Positions 35,855 through 48,627 of a DNA stretch of 64,000 nucleotides are shown one piece after another (positions within the stretch are counted from its first letter, which is position 1; every line of letters begins with the position of its first letter). Below the pieces are notes generated by a model. The model saw nothing but the letters and a program-made list of their open reading frames with translations. It was not told the origin of the DNA and made no database searches. The DNA comes from Cyathus striatus (taxonomy: Eukaryota > Basidiomycota > Agaricomycetes > Agaricales > Nidulariaceae): the NCBI GenBank assembly GCA_025738555.1, contig JAOVFP010000004.1, positions 3,348,001-3,412,000 on the forward strand, given 5' to 3'. The position numbers and the translations under genes were made by a program.

Positions 35855-35880
35855 GTGAAGTGAAGTGAAGTGAAGTGAGA
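35855..35880. repeat. Pentanucleotide repeat just upstream of the TmpA-like start codon
   Basis: About four perfect GTGAA units (TTCAC on the gene strand) plus a GA-rich tail lie within 30 bases upstream of the ATG at 35853, in the presumed 5' UTR or core promoter. Confidence 0.8.
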
Positions 35881-38641
35881 GAGAATGGAACTTTTGATTG
35901 AGTAGACTCATAACTTTCTGGTGGCTTTTATAACGACTTCATAGCACAGCCGTATGAGAGACTTTACGTCCGAGGAAACAAAGATTCCTTGTCTAACGCG
36001 GTCGTTTCACACCGGCCATGATTGACAGATGAGACATATGGAGTGTACATTGTGGTATACCTGAGGAGAGGTTCAGAAAAGCCAAGGTGAACGTCTAAGA
36101 ATAAATCCGTACCTTCCCAGCATCTTCGTTAGGGAAAAGCTTAGATTAGATCAATTGAATGGCACGAGAATTCCCATAAAACTTCAATTCGAAGCTATTC
36201 TTGTCATATTTTGAGACCATGAGAACGCTCTATTTCCTGTTAAGAGCGTTTGTCCATCCGTTCGCGTAGTGCCAGCCTAAAACAGTGTGCAGTTCAGAAT
36301 ATCTCGTCTAGATCATATCAATAAAATTAGAGTTGTAAAACCGGCATTGATCTTTGTCCGATTTTTTAAGATACCTAGAACATTGACAAAGGTGGAATAT
36401 AAGAATCAGCATGGTCGCCCTGAAAAAAACATCGAGTCGTGTTTGCGACTTACTGACGCCACTCGTTGACATGCTCTGAGAACCTGAAGTGACACTGCCC
36501 AAATTCAACCTGCAATTAATGAAGGCGGGGAACTAGGAGAACCATGTTGCAAGGGAACTTTGTGGACCGAGTGTCGTGAAGCAAAGCACTGGCAAAGCAA
36601 AGACGTTAATGACGCAAGAATGAAAGGTTTTATGATTATTGAAACTCCGGTCGGAAACAATTTGGTACAAACAAATTTCATTCAGACGCCCCAGCCAAAT
36701 AATATTTACGTGCTATGTCCGCCATCGTGGGTTCAACCCAATTACAAGTTCTAGTGATCTTCCGTCTGGTTCCAGCTCTCGCAAAGTCGTATGGATCGAT
36801 GGACGTGCTCACTTTTTACTAGCTTTTTTAAAAAAGATGTACTATAGGTCTATGTAATCATGGTGCGTGAGTTATGGCATTACAGAAATCTTACGCATCC
36901 TTATTGCACTCTTACCTTGTCCTTACCCAATCTCTTGGCATCGCTCTGGAAGAAAGACCTTACTGCGTATTCATATTCAAGATAACAGCGCCCTTGCTAC
37001 TTTACTCTACTTAATTTACCTTTCATATCTTGCAATGAATCTGCCTTAGTGCAAGATTATAGTCACTGCGGATTGCTGCAGGTATGAATGTTATCCCACC
37101 TCAGAAACTCAATGTCTCCTGTCAGAACTAAAAATTCATAAAACAAAGTAAGTACTTGCCATCCAGGCAGTATGCAAGTCATGCTGGTCTCGTCTCAATC
37201 AGCGCGCTGATAAGTACACGAGTACGCTTCATTAATTCCTTTCATACAAGATTCATATCACAGTCCTTGTTGTTATCGAGACGCTCCTCTGTGCTTTCTG
37301 ATGGCCTTGAATTCAACTTAATATTTGAAACCTTTACATCATCTCAAACATTTTCCGTGATTTTAACCAGACTTGGCCTTCGTATCTTTTGATAACACGG
37401 ATATATTACCCGGTGTATGCGCATCTTGACACTGATACCAACACCCGCCAATGATGAATCTACTTACGGAACAAGTTCCATTAATACCGTACCCACTGGC
37501 AAATGCGTCGCAGTTGCTGCCAGCCAGATCAGGCAGAGTTATTTACGAGAACTTGTTCAGTGCTGTGTTTAACCCCAACGACTCTAACTTCCGAGTCGAA
37601 TGGTACATTTGAGCCCCATTCTCCAAGGCGATACGCGGGGTACGCAGGATGTGATTAACGACAAATGTAAGGCTTGAACGTTTACGTGTGTGGTCTTCTG
37701 TATTTACTGACCGACTTCGCCTGTGCCCAGCATTTCCATTCTTGTATATTTTACAAGAGCGTGTAAGATAGTAAGTATCGTCAACATTACGCGCGTCAGC
37801 TACTTAGGATGGGCACGATGCCCTGATATTAAAAATGGACTAATAAGTACTTCGGACTTACTCCTAGGGCCTAGGAGCACTGGGGCATGCAGTAAGCAAC
37901 ATTCTAAGGCTTGAATGCCTCGTACGAGCCATTCGAAGTCTCAGGAACTGGAAGGAGGCGGGAATACCTTCGTATGATTCTAACTCACATATACTGGTAG
38001 TAAGCTTACTAAATGGATCAGGTGACACTCGGATGACCATTATAAAGTTCACAGACCGATTCTTTCCCGTATGTAGGTATTTTCTCTGCCAGTTGATTTT
38101 CCGCGAACCCGTGTACTCTTAAGACTCCGGATTTTAAATTTTCAAATACTTGCCCAGGAGTATGATCATGGGTAGTGTTCATTGAAGGGGATCATTTTCT
38201 TTTTCTATAGTTGATATTGCCATCCGTTCGTTTATCTTCGAAAATAAACTAACCTTTCTCGATATTTGATATACAGCTCCGTAAGATCAGAAGCAAATGG
38301 ACAACTATGTCTTAGTCACTTGAGCCTGTGTTCTACGGACTACCGAATCCCATGTTCCTACGATTCTTATTGAAACTTCTCTGTCAGCCTTCTACTTCCC
38401 CTCACACGCAAATGTTTATTTGTGCCTGGATATTATCTTATTTCCTCTCGGGAAACAAAGTGGGTGAATTTGCGACATTTAAATCTTAATACACATTTAT
38501 AGGGTCAGAAAAACCTATTTATTAATAATATCGGAATCTCATAGCAATCTCCTCAATTTCAAACCTTCTTCTTTCCCTATTTGTCATGTAACCATTGCAA
38601 TTCGTGGCGGCCGCAAAGTACTCCTCCAAATATAATAAGCC
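35881..38641. other. Long stretch without recognisable gene
   Basis: No coding region could be supported on either strand. The short frames at 36287-36469, 37156-37392 and 37864-38052 have no motif. No terminal repeats or transposase remnants were seen. Confidence 0.4.
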
Positions 38642-40826
38642 TCAAAGAGGTATCCCTAGGAGTGGAATGGTAGGTAGCGTGATAGTAATAATACCTGGAA
38701 TGGTAATGCCGATACCGCCCTGGGTACTGGACGTGGTGGGCTTAGCTGTGGTAAGGATGGTAGTAGCTGGTTTAGTTGTAGTCGCAGGAACCGTCACTAT
38801 TGGAACGGATGTCGGAATTGAGATCGGGGGCGATGCAGGGATCGATGTTGGAATAGTGATAGAGATGGAGGTTGGGACTATAGTGGGAATGGAAGTCGGT
38901 ATTATAGTCGGGACGGAGATAATAGGCGTTGAAGTTGTAACGGGAAGACTTATAGATGGGGCTGTAGTAGTGATGGGAACTGTGCCTACGGTCGTTGCTG
39001 GTGTTACGATGGAACCGGTCTGCGTAGCGGAATCTCCAGTAAAAGCAAATACCGGAGCAATTATCGCCGGAGTTGTCGTATCAGGAAATATTGTCGCCCT
39101 TTGACCTTCTTCTTGAACTGGGTTATTTCCTGGAAGCTTTGGGATTGTACCGGTGGCTAGAATGCACGTTTAACAAATTGCTTTAATTATTCAAAATATA
39201 ATCATATACTCACTAACTTCATCTATGGACTTCGTGATCTTACAAGAAAGCCCCTGGTTCATATTGAAGAGACCCATCTGCACACAACATGTCGGCTAAT
39301 ATGGATACTTGAGCAACCGCCACCCCATCGATGAACTAACAGCATACTTACATCACCGAAGTCATTACATGTACATCCGTCGACCGCGCCTTGAAGTACA
39401 CCACTATCCCAACCGTTGATGAAGTCTATAGCATATTTTACAATTCAGCATACTACAATTAGTGTAACTGAACCATAAATTTCTTACCGGCATGATAACC
39501 ATAGCCAGTCCTATCCCCGTAGGAAAACACAAATGGCTGAGTCGTGTTCATAGCCTGCGATCTGAATTGATCAAATTGATTCGAGCCCCAGTAAACCTCC
39601 ATAAATATACGTGGAAGAGTTACTGGGAAGTTTGGATCGGAACAGGAGCCCGAATCAGGACCTCCGGAACGGAAGGAAACGTGGGATTTATGATCAGGTG
39701 AATCGACATTCTTGTACCAGTCAGCTCGACGTTCGGTAAATACACATTAGATTGATTCGGATACATACCTTACCATCCCAGCAGCTTTGGAAGTTCTGAT
39801 TTAGAAGTAAAAATGTAAGGGAAAATGCTACAAGCATTCGTATGTAAACGTACAATCTGTGCCCGAACTCCTGACGGGCAGGGAGTAAGTGGGAGACCGT
39901 TGTGCTGCGTGGACACGCCATTAAAATCTAAACAAAGGAAGCTGACCGCTTGCTGGGCAAAGCTGTTCGGATCGTAAGTACGTAGTGTCGGGTCCCCTTC
40001 GGGCCCAATATATTAGATGATACATCAAATGAAGGAATCCCATAACTCCATGCTTACCGCTGAGCATTCTGAACTAATACGTCCCCAAAGTTAAAATCAA
40101 AAAGGCAAGTTAAAAGGGTGCGAACCCACGTCATCAGGAAAGGCGGTCGTTGCTCCAGGCGGGCCTTTATCGAAGAGATAATCTGGCGAAAGTCTAAGAT
40201 ATCCGCCCTACATGCTGCGATTGAATTCTAATGATAGCCTTACATCTGAAAAATGTGCTTAGGTTGCTAATATCTTGGAGTGACCAGCCAGAAGTACTTA
40301 CATCACTGCACCTCCATCTAAGCTTGTAAAAGTCCCATTTGCCCATCTGGGAATTCACTTAGCTCTGATAAGAAAACGTAGAAATAATCTTACTGGAAGT
40401 ATAAATGCTAATTGGTTCGTGGCGTATCAGCAACGCATGATGCGTCAAATAGGTGTACTTACAGGGAACCAGTAATTCGATTTATCTTCTGGAATGGGTA
40501 CTGATGTACATTCGCTTTGACGTAGCTGAGCGGTGTTGGTAGTAAATCTGAAGTTGCTTCCACCGAGAACTGGTGAAGGTGGGTGAGCAGACGAGAGTAA
40601 GAGTATGGTTTAAAAATTGTACCAGAGTGGACATGGCTTGACACTTTACCGGGACTTACAACAGGATCTAGACGCTCAGTGGTGATGAAGTCCTCTGGTA
40701 ACGGTCGAGACCATGAGTCTAGATTCAAAGCCGCTGGTCACAATCATGACAAACCAATGCCCATCAACCAGTACGCTCTTGCGCCAATGAAAGCAGTAGC
40801 AAGAAAGAGAAGTGAATACGAGATCA
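38642..40826 (-). CDS. Secreted DUF1996 protein with Thr/Pro-rich tail
   Basis: Many short exons join to a secreted fungal DUF1996 protein. A signal peptide MISYSLLFLATAFIGARA is followed by YWLMGI, TTERLDPVVSPGKVSSHVHS, RQSECTSVPIPEDKSNYW, DYLFDKGPPGATTAFPDD, FRMLSG, CLDFNGV, CPSGVRAQI, NFQSCWDG, PVTLPRIFMEVYWGSNQFD, YGYHADFINGWDSGVLQGA and CTCNDFGD. These are the family landmarks in order. The last 150 or so residues are a low-complexity Thr/Pro/Ile stalk ending LPTIPLLGIPL, likely O-glycosylated. The stop is at 38642-38644. DUF1996 has no assigned activity but is abundant in secretomes of wood and litter decay fungi. Confidence 0.85.
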
Positions 40827-42373
40827 TTGTTTTGCACAATTACAGACTGAAGTAAAGAGAAGATGCTCTGAGGAGAAGAAAATAATACAAACCAGCGAAC
40901 ACGCTTTATACTGTGCTGGTAGCAGAGAAGACAGAGTACTTACCTCCCTATTGGTCGATAAAAATTTCTGTGAACGTACCTCCGCGGGTATCTGTGTATT
41001 TCAAACATGTGTTCTCGCAGATGCGGAACAGGAATTCATTAAGCTATACCCGACTTAATCAATAGTCGTATGTATTGACCGAGGGACTTCATCGTGTTAA
41101 CTATGACATCGGTCAAGTATTAGGACCTCATGTAGGTGTGAATATGTCTTCTCTATGACGAGCAAGGTACAGCTTGCGGGGAGAGAGCGCTGTTCTCAAG
41201 TTGATGAATCAATTGGTTTACCCCGACAATATCTAAGTTGAACACTTTTACCTACATTTTTGACCTACCGTGTGCCTTCTTCCGCTGTCACGGTGAGCAT
41301 ATCTTGAGAATATAATTCATGGAGAAGCAACCCTTGCGGGTTTTCCTGTTTTCCGAAGTTCTTGATATGAAAACTTTGTTATCTTCCACCAATCTGATGG
41401 AAAATTTTCAGAATCTTTATCTTTTCCTGGGTACAACTTCACAAGCATATGATATGTTTGCAGTAATATAACAGAGTTTTATCCATTTGGGGTTGTTCAT
41501 ATCATATATTCTTCTCCGATCCAGGAAGTTCCTTATTCTGTATGTAGAGATGATGACGGAGGTTATGGAATGAAAAACATCAGAAATTCCCGAATAAGGT
41601 TCAGTTAAACTGTACATACCTAAATTTTATGGTATCTAATTCAACTGCACCCACCTAGCGATATACATGATGGAGGTAGAACAAGACTATCCCGCAAGCC
41701 CATAACATTGACCAAGAGTCAGGGCCATATTCAGAAACGCCAGCCGGGGACAATCACCCAAACAGGAATATGAGGTCATCCTAAAGTAAAGAATAGCTCA
41801 GCATCACGAAAGCTTCCTAAGTCAAGTGTCGTATCAGTGAGAACTTTGATACTAAGAATTATTTATACTGTACTGACTTACCTTGGACTGATACTCAATT
41901 GCCGGCTTAGAGAACTTTATCATGAAATCCAAATAATTGTATATAAAAACTTACATCACCGGAATAGAGGTTATAGTCTGCACACATGAAGTCAGAATCC
42001 GAGTGGAAGGCCTGAGTGAGGGAGCGCAAACGCAGAAGAGGTACAAAGTGATATTCAGCTATTGATTGGTATTTGTCTCGGGGGCTTTCGCAGGATACCG
42101 GATACCGGGATGATGACATCATCGTCATATGGGCCTTGGGTGTGTATTTAAGTACCAGCTCCCAGGAACATACTTACTGCTTCTTCGCTGAGATTCAATA
42201 AATTTCTATTTGTAGAAACGAGCATCAGGATTGACATATTTATTTTGAGCAATATGTAGTATACTGCCGCAGTGCCAGATATCAAGTTGTAAAATGCTAA
42301 GTCGTTATCAAATTGAACTTTGAGTCATTCAGCCCTTTCAACATTTATAAGTAGTATAATAACGCTCTGACAT
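40827..42373. other. Spacer with one possible uncharacterised minus-strand ORF
   Basis: 41907-42128 on the minus strand starts MTMMSSSRYPVSCESPRDKY and ends at a plausible intron donor (GTAAGT after YNLYSGD). A short exon PAIEYQSK and another donor follow at about 41880. This could be a spliced gene but I cannot follow it further or name it. The rest shows nothing. Confidence 0.25.
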
Positions 42374-44216
42374 TTAGCTATGTCCATATACAGCCTGTGG
42401 CTTGTACGGCTCTTCTAAAGCTTTCAACTCTTCTTCCGTTAGTTTCAGATTTACGGCACCTAGGAATTATTAAGTCGCTTAACATGGCATGAAGTGGGAC
42501 GTTCCTTACCGAGTAAGTCATGTAAATTGTCAAGAGACGTTGTCCCGACAATTGGAGCTGTCACGCCTGTTGAATGAACTGTCAAAACCGAAAAGGCATT
42601 CCATAATAACTCGTTTTTCTTACCTGGCCTGGATAGAACCCATGCTAGTGCGATCTGCGCCATACTGACATTTCTCTTACTAGCTATTTCTTCCACTCTG
42701 ATCATAATATTCAGCATTTAAAATACAGTGTAGGTGAGTGAATTTATAAGCTTGCCTGTTAACGACATCGTCCGTTCCTTCGTTTTTGCCATAACCCTTG
42801 ATCATCCTAAAAGAACCAATTTATAATCTTACCAAGCGGTTCCTGATATGAGTTCCTACCTGTCAACTTCTCCCCTCTTTGTTTGAGCTGAGAGTGGTCG
42901 AGTCAAGAGACCACGGGCTAGCGGAGACCAGGGAATTGAGCCAACGCCAAAGTGCTACGTAGACGTAACTCAACCATAAGTGCATTCGATCTAAGTATTA
43001 TTGCTTAACATACCTTGAGAGTAGGGAACATCTCTCGCTCTTCCTCTCTGTATACCAGACTATAATGATTTTGCATGGAAATGAACGGCGTGAGTTTGTT
43101 GTTAATCGCATAATCTAATGATCATGAATTGGACACTTAGGGAACAAATTCGTTGAACGTACTTTGCATCGCGTGGACTGCAAACGAAGAGCACAATCAA
43201 AACATAAAAGAATGGATGCAAGTTATTGTACGCACATTGCCATGCATAACACGAGGACATTCCAATGTACCGGACATATCCTGCCTGAACTACATCGTGC
43301 AGAGCTTGCATCTAATACCAAAGTATCCGATTTCAATGACATTTCAACCCGTAGAAGATGGGACTTACTGTTTCTTAGATAGGTGTATCTTGATCGAAAC
43401 GATGGCCTAAAATTACAAAACTTCAGTTATATTTGTATAGACAAAAAGTTTAAAGACCGTCCCGCACATTGTAAAACATCAATATAGTCCAACTGAAGCC
43501 TTTCCAGGCTATGCCTGACAGATTCGAAAATATGCTATATCATTGAAATTTAACTTTTCATGGAGACCATGAGGAAGATGTGATTCGTTTACTTACCTTT
43601 CTACTCAATCCATGCTGGTTTACGTATCCATCGTGGTCCGGGTCCATACCCAACGCAGCATTATATATGGGCGTGTTTGTTGTGCGACCAACGACAAAAT
43701 ACACCTACAAGGTGGTTAGAGTTGAGAAACTAGCCATTTTCAATTATCCGACTACCTTAGATAGTACAACGATCTCGTCTTGGGGAAGGTTTAATTGCTT
43801 AATTGCCTTTCCAAGAACTATTTCAGAAAGACCGTTCGAATAAACCTAAGTGAGCCCAAAATATAGTAATTAGGAGCACGGAGATAAGCACTACTAGTAG
43901 AACGAACATTTGCGGTGTCAAAGGTATTAATCCCTGCATCGTAGCTGATGATTACATTGTTAGGCTGAATAGGATATGGAAAATAACGTAAACGTTAAGA
44001 CGTACGCAGCTTTAATGTGCTTTATGGATTCCTCCTCAGGTAATACCCATGTTTGCCATTCTGGAGAGCCGTAAGACATGCAACCAAGTATAATCTTGGA
44101 AACTTTCAGGCCCGAGTTGCCTAGAAGAACTGTAATATAAAATGCTCAGAAACAAATTCTCAACGTTTCGGTTCAAGTACCATACCATATGGCATTGTCT
44201 TCTTTCCTTGTGACAT
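42374..44216 (-). CDS. Aldo/keto reductase
   Basis: Exons join to MSQGKKTMPYVLLGNSGLKV, SKIILGCMSYGSPEWQTW, YDAGINTFDTANVYSNGLSE (catalytic Asp and Tyr five residues apart), EIVVLSK (catalytic Lys), a His in HRFDQDTPI, then MQALHDVVQAGYVRYIGMSS, SMAQIALAWVLSRPG, APIVGTTSLDNLHDLL and AVNLKLTEEELKALEEPY. The full D-Y-K-H tetrad of the superfamily is present. It resembles the fungal group that includes aryl-alcohol and versiconal reductases and uses NADPH on aldehydes or ketones; the natural substrate is open. The frame is open across eight or more exons; the stop is at 42374-42376. Confidence 0.88.
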
Positions 44217-47123
44217 GTTAGGTTGAGCTGCTGTTTCAATACAGTACGGAGAATAGAGCAGTTAGCGAATGCCAGAACGTTCACCCTTTTATAGCCACAA
44301 GTTTTTCGTGATCTGTCAGCACCTGGCAATTGATAAGGTCATGTGAATCTTGATAATAAAGAAATAGGGCCGGCAAGCGGCAGGGCCCACTACTTTCTTA
44401 TTTAACTGAAATTTACCATGACTCAAGTGGCCATGAACTGATGTCGATATCCCTTGAGCAAATTGTATTAAAAGAGAATAGTTAATCATATACTACATTA
44501 ATGATTATAGTGATAGATGCTTTGAACTTGAAGTTCATAAGTCTCAAATAGAAATAAAGTAAACCTAGAAACCAAATCGAGCCCTGAATCAAATGGGAGA
44601 CCGCCTGGTGAACTTGCCGCTCTTCAGAGAGCTATTGTATATAGTGTATTAGTTGGTAAGATTTTGCAAAGTACTTACAACACAACTTTACTACTTGCTT
44701 ACTATAGAGTCCAACCATGCTCGATATCGAGTGGGGAAGTTGTGAGCGAGGTGTGAGTACGTATGAGCCTGAATTTGATTCAATTGTAAACATTTGAACG
44801 ATGAGTGACAGGCCTATTTTGAATGCGAGTACCGGCGAAAGAACAGTAGGAGGAACTTGAGGTATCAACGAAACACGCAGATCATGAGTTGCTGATAGGA
44901 GAACAGCCTAGCATCGGCCCAGTTGTAAGCAAATTCACCCTACTGCGTTAAGTTTAGCGTGGTGCGTGTCATTGGCAATGAACGGAGCTCACGCTAGGGC
45001 AGCGCAGGTCCGATCTCCTGACGAAATATGAATGTGCTTGTCAGATGTTACGTGAAATTTTTCGTGTGCATGACATAGCTACCAATGAAAATCAACTATT
45101 AGTGTTATCGTGGGCCTTCGAGTTCATGGAGGAAGCAAAGGTGACTGAGGAGGAGGTTCCTGAGGGAGGGGAGAGGGTGGGAGGGAGAGAGGTCTCTGTT
45201 ACCATGAGTTGGCATCTTCGTAAAGGTATGAATAAGAGAACAACCGAGATACTGTAGAGGGCTAATCAGTAGCAGCAGAGAGACACATATATGTCGTCCA
45301 TGAAGCACTACGTACCCCTTGTACCCCTCCTCCAACATATATCCTGTTTTTAATCCTACGCAGACACGAGAGCAGACCCCATACCTCACGATAGACTTGT
45401 CCAGTCCAATCAATCATCATACCACTAATGTGTTTCTCGTTCTTCATAGGTGTCAACGTATCATAGAAAGAGGATATAGCATTGGAGAAATACTCTACCT
45501 GAAAGCGCAGGAGTTACTAGGCGAGCATAGAAGGGAAATGATACGAGATCTGAGAGAAAGAGGATGTGCGTGGTGCACTGAAGTCAAATAAGCTGATATT
45601 CCGTACGAGTTTTTCATAGTTGTGATTACAGTTACGGCTAAGTGTAACAAGCAGATGGCAGTGTAGCATGAAAATTTCCTGCTGATATAGTTGTGAGGTG
45701 ATCTTTAACCCTGTGGAGTATGTGCAGAAATAAACGGAAAAGACGAACCATTGTCGCCATGGCTCAACTAAGGTCACTACATTGTCTTATCCTCGAGTTT
45801 CAAGCCACTATCCCTACTCTCTCCAACTTGGATGAGGTATCCAGGCTGGGGATCGTAATGATGAGCAGATATTCAAGAGTCTGGCTTTTCATGGTATTTT
45901 TGAGTCTCTTGCTGATGTAGATGTAGAAGTGGGTGTACAGCTCTGGACAAGGGGGATTGGGACTGGAGTGTATAGGTCAGGAACTCTTGATGCTGACCGG
46001 TTGAATAGAGGCATTGAAAACCGCAAAATCCATAAATACAAATCGACAGAACATAAGTATTATCTACGCTATGGGATTAAGTGAGAAAGCGAAACAACTT
46101 TGGTATTGTAGTGTACATACTGTTCATCGCATACAATCCAATTTGTCTTCCATCAATGCATCATTAATCATTCCCCAAGCCCAAGCTTCAAGCTTCAAGC
46201 CTCATCCTTGCTGCTCAAACTCCAACCTCAATGAAAGATCTCCTACAAAACATTTTAGACTGAAGTTAGCAGAGCGGACTACGAGTATTGTGAAGATTGG
46301 ATGAAGAGAGTGGACAGTAGTACGCTAGGGAGGTTATCGATCGTACTACTAGTATTGGTTGACCAAGAACTATGTAATGGTCACATGCATAAGCATCACA
46401 CGAATTCAGAAACGACACCAGCCAATCAGGTCAAGATCTTATCCAAGATCCTCAAATTACCATATCCGGTGGCCCAAACGTCCCTAATACCCAACTACCT
46501 TAAAAGGTAGTGGGAATAATTTACTCCATTGACCGCTTCGAATTGGATTTAAGAATGAGTCAATGGATAGTCTTCCCGTTGGCTATGAGTAAGTAAGCAC
46601 TTATATGAACGGATGAACTTCCGGTGGGTCAGTACATTCAGCATACTTATTCCTCTTAAATAACCTACCATGTATGCGGAAGCATTCCCGATGCGTCAAT
46701 GTCATTATGCTGTTTTTTTATCCCAGCATCGTGCAGGCATTTTCCGTTCCATGAGGACTTACCAGTCAGGGAATTACTCACATTATCTACCCGAAAGACT
46801 TTATCTAAGTATTACATCATATGATGATCAGCTGAACAGAAGTCTCAGGCTGCAAGATATTTTACAATGCTTTTGGACATAGAAACGCAAAACTTGTATC
46901 CCTCAATTCGTTTGAAACCTGCTTTATATCGTTAAGCCGCAAAATTCCTCGATCGAACGCGTTAAGAAAGGGAGTTATACGTAACGGAGTCAAGATTGTC
47001 ATCACTCTAATTTAGGAATTGGCTTTGGGATATCAGCGACCTTGCTTCTCAGCAGATATAATAATAGTAGGGTACTTCGTCTTTACTGACGGATATACAA
47101 AATTTACAATTTAAATACACATT
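44217..47123. other. Region with uncertain small ORFs
   Basis: 45045-45257 (+) begins MLREIFRVHDIATNENQ and is Glu-rich. About 45450-45591 (+) reads CQRIIERGYSIGEILYLKAQ, then HRREMIRDLRERGCAWCTEV before a stop, preceded by a TTCATAG acceptor. The two might be exons of one small helical protein, but no family is recognised. The frames at 46014-46304 and 46670-46882 have no features. No RNA gene or repeat was seen. Confidence 0.25.
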
Positions 47124-48627
47124 CTATTGATACACTCTGATGGACGCGAAGTCGAAGAATGCATTAGAGAACGAAGAAGGGTTATTGTTCACGAAATCTG
47201 CTCTATCATTCACCAACTAATGCAAACCTGTAACGGAGAATACTCACCAACACAGGTGGAAGGGCATCCAGATTGACTGTATACAGATCCAGCCCAGTCT
47301 CCGCCTACAAAAAATCTTAGCTCCACGAAATGTTAACAGTATTTGCGAAACGCACATAATGTCAAGTTAATAATTATGTTGTGTGCACTGAAATGCGAAG
47401 GGAAATCGCACGAAGTGTTCGGGAAGTAAGCGGCCGGTACACCCTAAGAATTAAAAATAAGTGACAATAACGCATTTATGGCTCCGTAGGTAGACTTACC
47501 CAGTTATCTGGGTTTACCGTCGAGGCGCCGTTCTTTACCTCGGCTGGCACAGAGCCGTCATTTCTTGCCCAAAACCAAACCTTAATATAGGTGGCGCTTC
47601 TTTCAACGACATACCTATACAGAGGATAAGATTCAGAGACAGGTAATGAAGAAAGGACACCCACCATCCTCCTCCAATGTTGTTGAATGCGGGCCCGTAG
47701 CTTTGGGTAGTCGCCATTCTTACTCCGCAGCCGGCATTACCGTTGACTGCAGTGTTACAGTCAAGTTGAGCATTAGTTCTACATGAGAAAAGAAGATCAT
47801 AAGATATGGGAATGAAGTATTATCGGATTAATCTTTGCGCACCCTGACTGAGCACGTGAAGCGGGCATTGTGCATCCTATAAAGTCACGTTGAATATCGG
47901 AGCAGAGTATAATCTCGGGATCAAATACCTGGACTCGTGTGTAATGTAGCTGCGTTGGGTGATTGATCATTGACTCCTTCTACGATGTCGACTTCTCCCT
48001 ATGTGACAATGCTGTAAGTAAAGGAAACCGGGAACTGACCAAGAAATCATATTTTTCTCACTCCATTGGGCCAGGTCGCTTCGATGGTTTCCCACACTGC
48101 CGGCCATGTACTAAGATGAAGCCTCATCAACGTCGGCCCGCCGCTAAGATTATGAGTTGCCACTCACCCACATCCTTGGGGCATATGCCTCATGTTGAAT
48201 CTATCGGTTGTAGCGTAAGATAAGGTGGAGAAAGATAAGTAAGTCCGAATTGGCACTCACACTGCAACATGTGTGGTGTAGGTCTTTTTGGAGCGAATCC
48301 TCACGGAGTTTCTTCCAGCCCCACTTGGATTGAGGACAGTTTTGAAGTCGGTACGTAAAATAAATGTATCGGAGGATGCGAAGGTCAGATTCTGGCTCTG
48401 AGCCGTTCCCTGGTCAACGTAGTTACTGTTACACGGAATGTAAGCACATGTTCAATAAAAGCAAAATTTTGTACCTACACTCGTCCATGAGTGGGATCCG
48501 CGATAGCTTCGAAGTCGAAGAAACTGTAGAATCCAGAGCCAACGACGCTATCCGATACCGAATATGTCGCAGCTAGTCCTGGAGCGACTACAGATGCAAG
48601 AGAGATGACAATAAGACTGAGCTTCAT
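47124..48627 (-). CDS. Secreted GH16 beta-glucanase
   Basis: Glycoside hydrolase family 16 enzyme acting on beta-1,3 or mixed-linkage glucans outside the cell. The start MKLSLIVISLASVVAPGLA is a signal peptide. Then come YSVSDSVVGSGFYSFFDFEA, VDQGTAQSQNLTFASSD, HMPQGCGTWPAVWETIEATW, and EVDIVEGVNDQSPNAATLHT. That last motif holds the catalytic E-x-D-x-x-E pair of glutamates. SYGPAFNNIGGGW, YIKVWFWARNDGSVPAEV, GGDWAGSVYSQSGCPSTC and FVNNNPSSFSNAFFDFASIR end the protein. Length and order match the basidiomycete laminarinase-like group. The frame is open through about eight introns. It could serve in wall remodelling or litter decay. Confidence 0.9.

Noticed and set aside
38595..39104. A 169 codon plus-strand ORF rich in Val, Gly and Ile
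   Set aside because: It is antisense to the Thr/Pro-rich tail of the DUF1996 gene; the repetitive codons of that tail keep the opposite frame open.
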